Source of the DNA: Canna indica
Taxonomy: Eukaryota > Streptophyta > Magnoliopsida > Zingiberales > Cannaceae
Direction: 5' to 3'
Assembly: GCA_034359265.1 (NCBI GenBank)
Contig: CP136891.1
Span: forward strand, 50,336,001 to 50,400,000
Length of the DNA stretch: 64,000 nt
Shown here: positions 46,740-57,326 of the stretch, one piece after another
Layout of the letters: the number at the start of each line of letters is the position of its first letter
Numbering within the stretch: position 1 is the first letter of the stretch
Notes under the pieces: generated by a model
Told to the model about the DNA's origin: nothing
The model's input: the letters and a program-made list of their open reading frames with translations, nothing else
The model's database searches: none
Made by a program: the position numbers and the translations under genes

Positions 46740-47169
46740 ACTATATTATATAAAACACATCTTCATGTGGAAACGTATCGCATCCATATGAATTGGATCC
46801 ATATGAATTTGTTTTCCCAACAAAAATAATTTCATATATAATCTATTAATTAAAGTAATTTCAAAAATAATTAATTTCGATTTTTTTAGATAATTTCATT
46901 ATGCTTAATTTCCCTAATTTAAAATTCTATTGAATTAACTATGGTTATTTCTCAAATATAGCCGATTTAATGGCTAATTAATTATTCTGAATTTCCTAAT
47001 TTTTGCATTTATTAATTATATTAATTAAATAAATTTTCAAATTACGAGATTAGTAAATTAATATAAATATCAAAATTTATATAAATTTCTTTTTTCACTA
47101 TATTATTTTACTTATTAATTCTAATCTTATCTTATCTTATCTTCTATATTATACAAAACACATCTTTAT
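46740..47169. repeat. Second AT-rich Helitron-like segment, target of E4
   Basis: It starts 'ctatattatataaaacacat', like 45547. Near 47110-47160 'cttatcttatcttatcttct' leads into a third such start, where E4 is inserted. No gene is visible. Confidence 0.3.
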
Positions 47170-49703
47170 TGTCACGCCCCAACTCAGGATCACGTGACCG
47201 ACCAGGGTATACATGCCTATACCCCGCAGCATAAACCATGCACAAGCCAACTCAACAAATAATACAGAGGAAAGAGATAACAAGTTTTATTTTAAATGAA
47301 AAGTGAACCAAAACATAGATTTATTTCAAGAAGCTTAATGAAACGTAAAGTGCGGAAATAACAGTTTAAGTTCAACAATTCAAAAGTTCAGATACAAATA
47401 AAGTCTGAAATAAATAAAAATGAATGCCCTCAGGGCTACAACTCCAAATCAAACTGATACAAGTGCATGACTACTACCAAAAGACTCGACTACGGACCTA
47501 ACTAGGAGAGCTATGAGATCATGCGGCATCTCTGCCCTCCCGCGGTGCCAAGTGCATCCGACCGACCTCACCGGTCAAGCTCTGCAAAATAGAAATCACA
47601 CGACAACGGGTGAGTTCAAATAACTCAGCAAGCGATTTTACCAACCCTCACAAATAAAAACACAAAGATGACCAGAACAAAATCTATCTCTAAAGAGGCA
47701 ATGTCACAAAGGTGTGACTAGCTAACAGGCCAATAAAACACCCATGTCCCAAGGCATCTAACCCTCCAAAGAAGTGCATAAAACCGAAGCCCACCATGCC
47801 CTATAGCAACAACACATACTAAAGAAGTGCATCGGGCCGAAGCCCACCATGCCCAAGGGCAACAACACATATTGGGGAAGTGCATCGGGCCGAAGCCCAC
47901 CATGCCCAAAGGTAACAGCACATACTAGGATAATCGAGAAAGGCCCTCCGAGCTTATCCTAGTATAAGGAACCTCGGGAGCAATCGGGAAAGACCCTCCG
48001 AACTTACTCCACGAGACGTAATATCACAAGAGTAATGGGGAAGGCCCTCCTAACTTGTTCTGCAGTTGGGAATTTGAAGTCCAACCACCCGGGCGTAGCC
48101 CGAAATCTGGTTCCTAATTGAGCCACTCTGCCATTATCAAGGATATGATACATCAAGACCTAAGTCAAGCATCTCAACGCTCCAAACCCAACCCCTATCC
48201 CTTAGACCCGTAATGTCATGAACCCGTGTGGTTTTTTTTCTTGCATACTTTATAAAATAGTTCATAACAGATTATGCTCACCCCTAACACAATTTTAAAT
48301 ATATAATTAAAACTTAGATTATCTCAATTAGTGTTTTGTTTTAGGTTACTATTTTGCCCAAAACTGTTGTGTCTAAACCGAATCTAGTCTCCATAGTGTG
48401 TCCTATGTTTCCAAACTATGTTTTCTGGTCGAAATGATAGATTACATGATTATATTCACACATATACACACATCACAGCAAACAAATTAACATCAGCACA
48501 GATTCATCATCTCATAATACAATTCCAGCAATATGCAATTTCATCGTACTTATAGAATTAAATCCAAAAATTAACAGCAATTAACCCCTAAATTACCATT
48601 AGGATATAATACTAATCTCAGGATTTAATTCACAGAAATCATGCTTTTCATCAAGATTAACAAAAATCCACACACTTAAACCAAGAATCAAGCATTAAGA
48701 TCAAGAACCCCCTTCTCAAGAACCCATAATTAGTCATTATCAAGATCTTAATCCTACCACATGATTTCTACCCAAAAATCACAGATTTAATTCTAAACAA
48801 GAAACTCATAATCAAGAATCTCAAACTAGGAGAACAGAACAAGATTTCATATCAAATGAAAGATGGCAAGAACGTCAAAAACAATCAAGATGATTGAAAT
48901 CCCGAAGAGAGAGGGTAAATCACTCACCTTAATTGGAAGACGAACTAAGGAGGAAATCCTCGATGAAGGCCCTCAAATCCGGTTTCAAAAGGTCGGCGGC
49001 TCAACCCAAGAAAAGGCTCCAAGGGGCGGCGACTCACTCCAAGCCGCCGGCTTGGAGAGGGGGAGAGGGGATGGCTCCTCTCGGCTCGGCTCCAAAGGGA
49101 AGGAAGAGAGAGAGGGGACAAGAAGAGAAAGCAGGCGGCTCGGCTCAGCTCCAAAGGAAAGGAAGGAGAAGAAGAAGAGGAAGAGAAAGAAGGCGGTTCG
49201 ACTCGGCTCTGGGTGGTGGCGGCTCCAAGGGAAAAAGGGAAAGGGGGTGGGCGGCTTGGCTTGGCTTGGCGGCAAGTTCCCTTTCTCAACTCTTTGGGTG
49301 GCTCCAAAAATATGAGCCACAAGCCATGGAGAGGGGGTTTTATACTTCCTCCTCAACCCTAACCCCTTAAATACATTAGTCCAAAACCCGCATCCACCTT
49401 AAGCCAAAACCAAACCCGTTAACCCGATGGACTTAATTAATTTAATTAAACTTATTCTAATAAATCACAAGCAATTAATTAGATACATCCACATAAACAT
49501 AATTAATAATTATGCACACACAACATCAAATCAAATAATTTTAACTACCTAAGCCTAAAATTCTTAAATTCATATCCTACTTACCTGAGCTCGCAAGCTC
49601 ACTCCGGACCATGAGTCGACTCGACTCGACCACAAACTAGTTTCTAGGTTGGCAAACACACATAAGCGGAAAAATAATAATTTTAAATATCTAAGATATT
49701 ATA
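47170..49703 (-). repeat. E4 3' LTR
   Basis: The plus-strand start is TGTCACGCCCCAACTC; the end GATATTATA stands for the usual GATATTACA. It holds about three 53-bp repeats (47760-47925), a hairpin with one mismatch (47612-47626), a donor-like 'aaatcactcacctta' near 48916-48930, a purine-rich leader (48960-49250) and a TATA-like 'tataaaac' near 49340 (all minus strand). It parallels 60015-62647 throughout. Confidence 0.9.
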
Positions 49704-49722
49704 ATCCTCCCTCAAAAAAAAA
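49704..49722 (-). other. E4 polypurine tract
   Basis: On the minus strand a run of purines reads ..TTTTTTGAGGGAGGAT directly before the LTR, the same GGGAGGAT ending as E2. Confidence 0.8.
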
Positions 49723-49740
49723 TTATTCTCGAATATCAGA

Positions 49741-50563
49741 AGGGAAAATAAGGACTCACCACATCATCAAACAATGATAGATAACGCTCTCTCATATCCT
49801 GCTCCACCTCCCTGGTGGCCTCCTGGCTGAAATAGTGCTCTCATCTGACCTTAATCAAGTGGATCTCCTTGGACCTCAACTTTCGAATCTGCCGGTCTAG
49901 GATCTCAACTGGCCGCTCCTCATAAGAGACTGCTAAATCCACCTCCACTGCGGTAGGCTCGACCACATGTGACTCATCCCAAATGTACTTCTCCAGTATA
50001 TACATGTAACACTAGATGTACTCGGTCCATACTAGGAGGTAGGGCCAACTCATAGGCCACAGCTCCCCTGCGCTTGAGAATAGGAAACAACCCAATGAAC
50101 CTAGGGCTTAACGTTCCTTTCTTGCCAAACCTCACCATCCCTTTCATAAGGGACACCTTGAGGAACACCATGTCCCCCATAGCAAACTCTACCTCCCTGG
50201 CCTTTCCATCCGCATACATCTTCTGGTGACTCTGAACAACTAACAATCTCTCTCTGATTTGCTTCACTTTTTCCACAGCCTCTTCCACCAGATCAGGTCC
50301 CATCATAAGGGAATCCCCTGCCTCAAACCAACCTACAGGCGACCTGCATCTCTGCCCATATAATGCCTCAAATGGGGCCATCCCAATGCTGCTGTGGTAG
50401 CTGTTATTATAGGCAAACTTAATCAGAGGTAAGTGCCTCTCCCAACTGCCCTCCACATGCCCTCAGCATATCCTCCATCATCTGAATAGTCCGCTCCAAT
50501 TGGCCATCTGTCTGAGGGTGAAATGAGGTATTGAGCCGAAACTAAGTGCCCAAGCCTCTTGGA
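49741..50563 (-). pseudogene. E4 integrase C-terminal part and chromodomain
   Basis: Reading from the right, the integrase core end 'FHPQTDGQLERTIQ' keeps the catalytic Glu near 50500. The open piece 50456-49974 continues with FAYNNSYHSSIGMAPFEALYG and the GPY/F module (GTLSPRFIGLF). Frame shifts near 50000 and a TGA at 49851-49853 (for the Trp of VRWEHH) break the chromodomain, which can be read to about 49760 (VEILDRQIRKLRSKEI). It is interrupted upstream by the hAT insertion. Confidence 0.87.
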
Positions 50564-51856
50564 TAGGGATGGCACTGGGGCGGGTTTGGGACGGCGAAGT
50601 CAATCCTATCCCAAACCCATTAAGAAAATTCAATCCTAAACCCGTCCCAAACCCGTTAGTATTTTGAAGGGTGATTCCCAAACCCATCCCACTAATTTAA
50701 CGGGTACCCACTAGGAACCCGCTTTTCGCCCGTTAACAAATTATATATATATATATACAATTTACATATCACAACATTTAAACATAAATCATATAAACAG
50801 TAAGCTAATTTAAACAATGAAATCAATTATCTGAGCTAGTATCAATGACTACCGAGAGCTAGTAAAGACTATCAATTATCTGAAGAAAAAATGACTTCTT
50901 TCATGCAAAGAATCAATAGGAGCAGGCGGTAGGTAACAATTAGAAAACAAGCAAGAAAAATAGCTTCTTTCATGCAAAAATCAACAGTAAATAATTGCAG
51001 GCGACAGGTAAGAAAAAAGTAAAAAAAAATAGAAAAACACTTAAGAATCAGATCAAGGGGCGTCCGGCGTCTGCGTCGCAGCGTCATGAGAAGCATATCG
51101 CGGCGTCGGGTCCGTCAGGAGAAGCAATCATCAGAGCAAATCACGACATTAGGTTCGTCGGGGGAAGTAGATCGAGGCGGTCGACTGCTGTTGAGAGGCG
51201 TCGGGAGAAGCAGTCATCGGAGCAGATCGCGGCGTCGGGTCCGTCGGGAGAAGTAGATCGAGGCGACCGATTGCTGTTGAGAGGTGTCGGGAGAAGCAAT
51301 CATCGGAGAAGTACATCGATTGGCGGCCGGCTCTGTTGAGAGGCGATCGGCTATTGTTGAGAGCCGATCGACTGTTGTTGAGAGGCGTCGAGATTGAGCG
51401 GCGGTCACGAGAGAAGCGGTCGTGTGATTGAGGAGCGGCGAGAGGGCGATCTAGTGAAAGGAGGGGCAGCGAGGCGGCGAGCGGGCGTGAGGGCAATCGG
51501 GCAGATGGCTGAGGCAGTGAGGCATCGGGTGACTGGGTGAATCAGGTGAATTAAAATAATGTATTATTAATTTATTTATATTATATAATGGGTTAGGAAT
51601 TAGGGTATAAGTAAAAAGATATAATTATCCCTATATAAGTATATATTAGATAATATGAAGGGTATTAAAGTAATTTTATCCTTAACGGGTTTGAGACGGG
51701 TTTTAGACTAAAATCCTGGACCCGTCCCAAACCCTACAGGGTTTTTACCTCAAAATCCTATACCCGTCCCACGACCCAACGGGCAAAACCCGCTAATGAC
51801 CTATCAGGGTCTGGGATGGGTAAATACCCATTTATACAAACCCATTGCCATCCCTA
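50564..51856. mobile_element. hAT-type element in the E4 integrase
   Basis: Both termini read TAGGGATGGCA inward, and the 8-bp flank CTCTTGGA is identical at 50556-50563 and 51857-51864. Subterminal regions are packed with 'cccaaaccc' and 'acccgtccca' words in opposite orientations at the two ends. It has no recognisable transposase, so it is non-autonomous. It is 1,293 bp long, and the identical flank suggests a fairly recent insertion. Confidence 0.9.
51097..51390. repeat. GC-rich tandem repeat inside the hAT element
   Basis: 'ggcgtcgggtccgtc' recurs about 129 bp apart (51102, 51231). Units contain 'gctgttgagaggcgtcggga' and 'agtagatcgaggcg', then decay into shorter 'ctgttgttgagaggcg' copies. 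GC content is far above that of the surrounding element. Confidence 0.75.
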
Positions 51857-52810
51857 CTCTTGGAATGACTGCAAAAAATGAGCCGTGAACTGGGTGCCCC
51901 GATCTGAGATGATCATAACGGAATTCCATGATAAACGATGATCTGATCCAAGAACAACCTCGTATACTGCTCAGCTAAAAAGGTCATCCTTACTAGTATA
52001 AAATATGATGTCTTGGTTAAGAGATCCACCATTACCCAAATAGAATCATTGCCTTTCCCGGACTTTGGCAACCCAGTCACAAAATACATGGTTATCTTCT
52101 CTCATTTCCACTCCGGTACCCCTAAGTCCTGGAGCAACCCTGCCGGCTTCAAATGCTCAGCCTTCACCTCCTGACAGACCAGGCACTTAGACATGAACTC
52201 GGCCACCTTTCTTTTCATGCCTTTCCACTAATAGTTCTATCTGAGATCTCGGTACATCTTTGTGGCTCCCGGATGCATAGTATAATTAGATCGATTAGCC
52301 GTCTCCAGCACCTGCCTACGAACCTCGGCCATATATGGTACCATAATCCGATTCTTAAACCTCAGGACGCCCTCCGAGTCCACACTGAACCCATTATCTG
52401 CATCTCCTCTCCTGGCCAGATCCTTAGTGAGTATGCAAAAAGCATCCTCCTCCTACGCTGCCCGCAGCATATCAACCAATGTGAACTGCACTCTTAAGTC
52501 GGCCACCAGCGCACTAGAATCTGCTATAGATAAGATTGCTCCGCCATCCAAACATAGGGCCAAATCTTGAGCCAACGGCCTCCTCCTGACTGCCAAGTGT
52601 GGTAGACTACCCATAGACTTCTTGCTCAGAGCATCAGCTATCACATTAGCCTTCCCTAGATGGTACATGATCGTGTAGTCATAGTCTTTCAACTGCTCAA
52701 GCTATCTTCGCTACCTCAGGTTCAACTCCTTCTGGGTAAACAAATACTAGAGACTCTTATGATCAGTGTATATCTTACAAGCCACGCTATAAAGGTAGTG
52801 ACGCCACAGC
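51857..52810 (-). pseudogene. E4 integrase core, zinc module and RNase H end
   Basis: In element order: RNase H end ('KDYDYTIMYHLGKANVIADALSKK', piece 52692-52453), the integrase zinc module region, and the integrase core. The start of the core reads WK-stop-EKITMYFVTGLP: TGA replaces Trp and Tyr (codon 52084-52086) replaces the first catalytic Asp, as in E2. The second catalytic Asp lies past a frameshift ('IISDRGTQF' in another frame near 51900). Confidence 0.82.
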
Positions 52811-53700
52811 TGTGGACGAAATGGCGACACTAGACGGGGGGTGAATAGTGTGTTAACTTAATTGATTAGCGTAAATTCGATTTTAATTGTTTACTTAGAT
52901 TACTTAGGCGAATTAAAATTTTATGATTGGATGCAGAAGCAAGATACAAACAATTAAGCACAAGCAATAATAAATAACAATGCTAATGCAGGATTTATAG
53001 TGGTTTGGCCCCAATGCCTACTCCACTACCTAAGCACCCCGCTTAGGATTTCCAAACTAGTTTTACTAGATTAATTCGGTTTCCCTTACACGGAGGACTT
53101 TTCACCAAAGAGTCTCACTCTCGACCTAAGGTACCTCCACACCCGGAAGTCTATGCCTTCTTATCGAGAGCACTCTTCCGCCTCAACCGTAAGGGACAAC
53201 TTGACTAATCCTAGTAACAACTAATTTTACAAAAGTGGCTTTACACCTAACACCAGGTAACCACTTATACCCACAAGACCAAACACCTGGTCTTCACACG
53301 CACAACTAAAACACAGTTGAAATAGATGTTAAAATTACAATGAAAAGAGCTTAGGAGTAAAACCAAGAATGAATACTCTTTTCAAGCCTTGTAGCCTCCT
53401 ACTCGCCAGTACTAGAGCTTGAGATGAAGTCAGAGTTGAGGAGCAGACGACGCTTGAAGATGAACTCGACAGAAGAATAGGCGTGCTTCAATCAATCGCT
53501 TGGAAGACTTAAATCTTCCTTTTAATAGCTCAATAAAATTTGTAATTGACAAGGAAGTTGATTAAAAGATTTATATGATGGTATATTTATACCCAACTGA
53601 AGAAACGACAGCTCAACGGATAGTTTTCTATCCGTTGCAAGCCGCCGATCGATTGGTCGGTCGACCGACTGATCGACCGCTCACATCGACCGCCGCTATT
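52811..53700 (-). repeat. Copia-2 3' LTR, truncated
   Basis: It starts TGTGGACGAAATGGCGAC and matches 55892 onward. It stops at 'gaccgccgctatt' (53700), inside the GGTCGACCG-rich region, and joins interior sequence ('accatcatgagtaaagaga'). About 550 bp of the LTR and the polypurine tract are missing. Confidence 0.88.
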
Positions 53701-54381
53701 ACCATCATGAGTAAAGAGACATAATTTCAGCTTAAGTATTGAGGTATAACACTAAGATTTTGAATTTCTCGAAGTTATACCCTATTCATGATAATTTGCC
53801 AAACTAATCTTTTTCTTCCTAACTAGCCTTCCTAAAATATTTATAACTCGCAAGAATACTTTATAAGTAGAAAATGAAACCAAATCTACATGGAAGCTAT
53901 CAAACTAACTAGTGAAGAGAAAAACCAAATATCATTTTCAAAATTCAACTTCACTAAATAGCATAGATTCATTTTCATAATAATCATTCATAACAAAATG
54001 AATCAAGAGATTTCAAAATATAAAATTTTGAAAAATAACATCTCCAACCCTTCCTATTGGTTGAAAACCGAAAGCCACAATTAGCCTACGATTTAAAACT
54101 GCAAGGTCGCTTAGGCCCATTACAGGCCACATAGGTCCCCGAAGAGACCGAGAAACCAAAATCAAAAATACTTTCAAAGAACTCTTTTACAAGAGTGGGG
54201 AAAACAACTCAAATTAGACATGTATCATAATCTCCAACTAAAATAAAACAAACCAAAGCGAGGAGATGATACAAAGAATTTGATGCCAACTTTACGATAG
54301 GCATCCAGATGACTTGAAGTTGCAACTTTGAAATGGTTCACTCTTTGAATCCTCAAGCAACTTCAATCAACCACCTTCATC
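53701..54381 (-). other. Copia-2 interior non-coding remnant
   Basis: It is AT-rich and parallels copia-1 at about 4925-5550 ('ttaagtattgaggtataaca' and 'caacccttcctattggttga'). It has no coding content. Confidence 0.65.
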
Positions 54382-55824
54382 TCATCCTTGTGTCGTCGCT
54401 CCCCCTATAATAGAAGATGAGACCTTTGGTACCCAAATAGCTTTGGATCCTTGGGGGTTAATGGGCTTCGGTACCCATAGTGTCTTAACAACACTAGGGT
54501 TCACTTTGAAAGTGCAATCATATATGGCATGCCCATAAATACCACAACAAAAATAATGACAATGAATTTTTTTATTTTCATTTTTCTTAACATGAGGAGG
54601 ATGATGAACGTGAGCATTCTTAGATGAAACATTTTTCTTCCTAGAATTTATAGAGGATGAAACATGTGGTAAACTACTAGTTTTCTTACTTAAGAAAATA
54701 ACCTCATTTTTCAAGTCATTGATGGATTTATGTTAGGCTTGCATTTGAGATTTCATCATACTATTTTCATTTTTGATTTTCACATTTTCTACTTTCAAAT
54801 TCTCAATCTCAACTTTTGAGATATTTTTCAATTCTATTTTCAAATCATCATTTTCATTTTTCAAGTCAATATTCTCACTTTTTAAGTCTTCAATTTCAAT
54901 CTTAAAATTGTCATGGCAAGAATTACTAATTCTCAAGACATCAATACTACCAAGGCAATCAACACTTGAGGAACTTAGATTTGCCTTTAAATTTTTATTT
55001 TCTAATTTTAGAGCTTGCAAATCCTTAATGAGCCTAGAGTTATCTTTTTTAATTTTCTTCATTTCTTTACTATTTTTCAAAAGCATGGCACACATATTTT
55101 GACATTCTTCTACTAATTCTTCATATGACATTTTGAGTGAATGAGAAGAACTAGCATCACTATCATATGTTATATCTCTATCATGACTAAAAGTAGAATA
55201 TTGTACCTCATCATGGATACCCATGAGGCAAACCTTGGATGTGCCTTCATAGTTATGACAGGAGGATGCTTCTTGTGATTTGGAGATGGATGTTGAAGCA
55301 CTTGTCATCTTTTTGGTATTCTTCTTTAATAAAGGACAATTCCTCTTATTGTGTCCCGTCTCTTGGCAAAGAAAGCACCTAAGTTTTCGTTTTCGATTCT
55401 TGCTCGTGCTTCTTTGGCTAGAATTGCTTTGGGCATCAAAACCGATATTAGTACTACGGGGATGACCATTGTCATCATCACCCTCAACAAAAGTGTTAAT
55501 CTCTTAGGTTTTTGCATAATCATATAACATATTTAAGCAAGCTCAAATATCGAATGTAGAAGAACAATGCATAACTTTTTCAAGTATACCATTTGAGAAT
55601 GAGCAATAAAGAAAATGCGTCGTCTTAGCATTCAATTCAAATAATCTAATTTGATATTGAGTCCAATCATTAATGTCAATGGTGGGCTCAACATATTCAT
55701 TTTTTAGCATGCACAATAGATCTAAACTTTGTGTTTTAAGAAAAGTATACATCCTACTTTTCCAAACACCAAAAATTTTCTCATCAAACCTAGGTGGTGC
55801 AAATGCTATACACTCTAGAGCCAT
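54382..55824 (-). pseudogene. Copia-2 gag
   Basis: Pieces 55824-55543 (MALECIAFAPPRF start), 55308-54733 (coiled coil) and 54714-54382 (second knuckle and WVPK motif) follow the copia-1 Gag. The first CCHC knuckle (CFLCQETGHNKRNC) lies between open pieces at 55336-55377. The second has lost its first Cys (Tyr instead: YFCCGIYGHAIYDC). Stops occur after 'TFDI' and in 'YAKT-stop-EINTF'. The central Gag core is missing at the same place, and the C-terminus is GGATTQG-stop. Confidence 0.83.
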
Positions 55825-55877
55825 TTCTGGATCGAGACTAGATGTAGACGAGATGGTGAAATCTCAATCCACAACCC

Positions 55878-55889
55878 GCTCTGATACCA
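55878..55889 (-). other. Copia-2 primer-binding site
   Basis: TGGTATCAGAGC on the minus strand lies two bases from the LTR at 55892, the same as in copia-1. Confidence 0.9.
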
Positions 55890-55891
55890 AA

Positions 55892-57321
55892 TGTGGACGA
55901 AATGGCGACACTAGAGGGGGGGTGAATAGTGTGTTAACTTAATTGATTACCCTAAATTTGATTTTAATTATTTACTTAGATTACTTAGGCGAATTATAAT
56001 TTTACGATTGGATGCGGATGCAAGATACAAACAATTAAACACAAGCAATAATAAATAACAGTGCTAACAGAGGATTTATAGTGGTTCGGCCCAAATGCCT
56101 ACTCCACTACCTAAGCACCCCGCTTAGGATTTCCAAACTCGTTTTACTAGATTAATTCGGTTTCCCTTACACAGAGGACTTTTCACCAAAGAGTCTCACT
56201 CTCGACCTAAGGTACTTCCACACCCGGAAGTCTATGCCTTCTTATCGAGAGCACTCTTCCACCTCAACCCTAAGGGGCAACTTGACTAATCCTAGTAACA
56301 ACTAATTTTACCAAAGTGGCTTTACACCTAACACCATGTAACCACTTATACCCACAAGACCAAACACCTGGTCTTCACACGCACAACTAAAACACAGTTC
56401 AAATAAACGTTAAAATTACAATGAAAAGAGCTCAACGAGTAAAACCAAGAATGACTACTCTTTTCAAGTCTTCAAGCCTCCAACTCGCCAGTAGTAGAGC
56501 TTGAGATGAAGCTCGAGTTGAGGAGCAGACGACGCTTGAAGATGAACTCGACAGAAGAATAAGCGTGCTTCAATCAATCCCTTGGAAGGCTTAAATCTTC
56601 CTTTTAATAGCTCAATAAAATCTGTAATTAACAAGGAAGTTGATTAAAAGATTTATATGACAGTATATTTATACCCAGCTGAAGGAACGATAGCTCAACG
56701 AATAGTTTTCTCTCCGTTGTAGGCCGCCGATCGATTGGTCGGTCGACCGACTGATCGACCGCCGCTATTAATCTCTGGTCGGTCGATCGCCCAAACACAA
56801 GATCGCACGATCCCATATTCGGTCGACCCATCGGTTGACCGATGCGATCTGCATCTTCGGGTATCCGCAGGTTGGTCGACCGATTGGTCGACTGACAGGC
56901 TTATTGCCTGATTTTGGCCTCTGTCGGTCAACCGACCGGTCGACCAAAGTAGCCACTGCCTATTTTAGGCAGTGTTCGGTCGACCGACTGGTCGACCGAA
57001 ATGGCTACTGCCTATTTTCTTCCGCACTTTGTTTCCGGGTTTCGACTTTCAACGAGCATCATCTCGGAGAGCTTTCCATGTGATCTTTGAGCTCGTCCGA
57101 TGCGACTTTGGTGCACTCGTCGATCTTCGAGAAGTTTCCGCGACGAACCCGAGCGCGACAATCAATGTCCTTCTGATTTTTAATTTCTCCGATTTGTCTG
57201 ATCAAGGATATCGAATGCTACTGATATGGAACCTGGAGATGTTTTCAATGAAATCATTAGTCCCATGTTTGTTATCATCAAAACCGAGATTAAGACTAAG
57301 GTTGAAAACCGAAAGCCAACA
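55892..57321 (-). repeat. Copia-2 5' LTR
   Basis: It starts TGTGGACGAAATGG and ends AAAGCCAACA. It includes a large palindromic TCGGTCGACCGA-rich block at about 56725-57000 with near-repeats such as 'gtcgaccgaaatggctactg'. Confidence 0.9.
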
Positions 57322-57326
57322 ATAGC

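Larger units (their letters stand above)
52811..57321 (-). mobile_element. Copia-2: gag-only copia element in the E4 RNase H
   Basis: LTRs are at 52811-53700 (truncated) and 55892-57321. The flank ACAGC (52806-52810) and ATAGC (57322-57326) is a 5-bp duplication with one mismatch; removing the element restores a continuous RNase H reading on the minus strand (ALKLW, then HYLY). The interior holds a decayed gag and a little non-coding DNA. It is the same family as copia-1 but a distinct subfamily in the LTR. Confidence 0.9.

Noticed and set aside
54773..55102. 109-residue Phe/Ser-rich frame on the plus strand
   Set aside because: It is the antisense shadow of the copia-2 Gag coiled coil.
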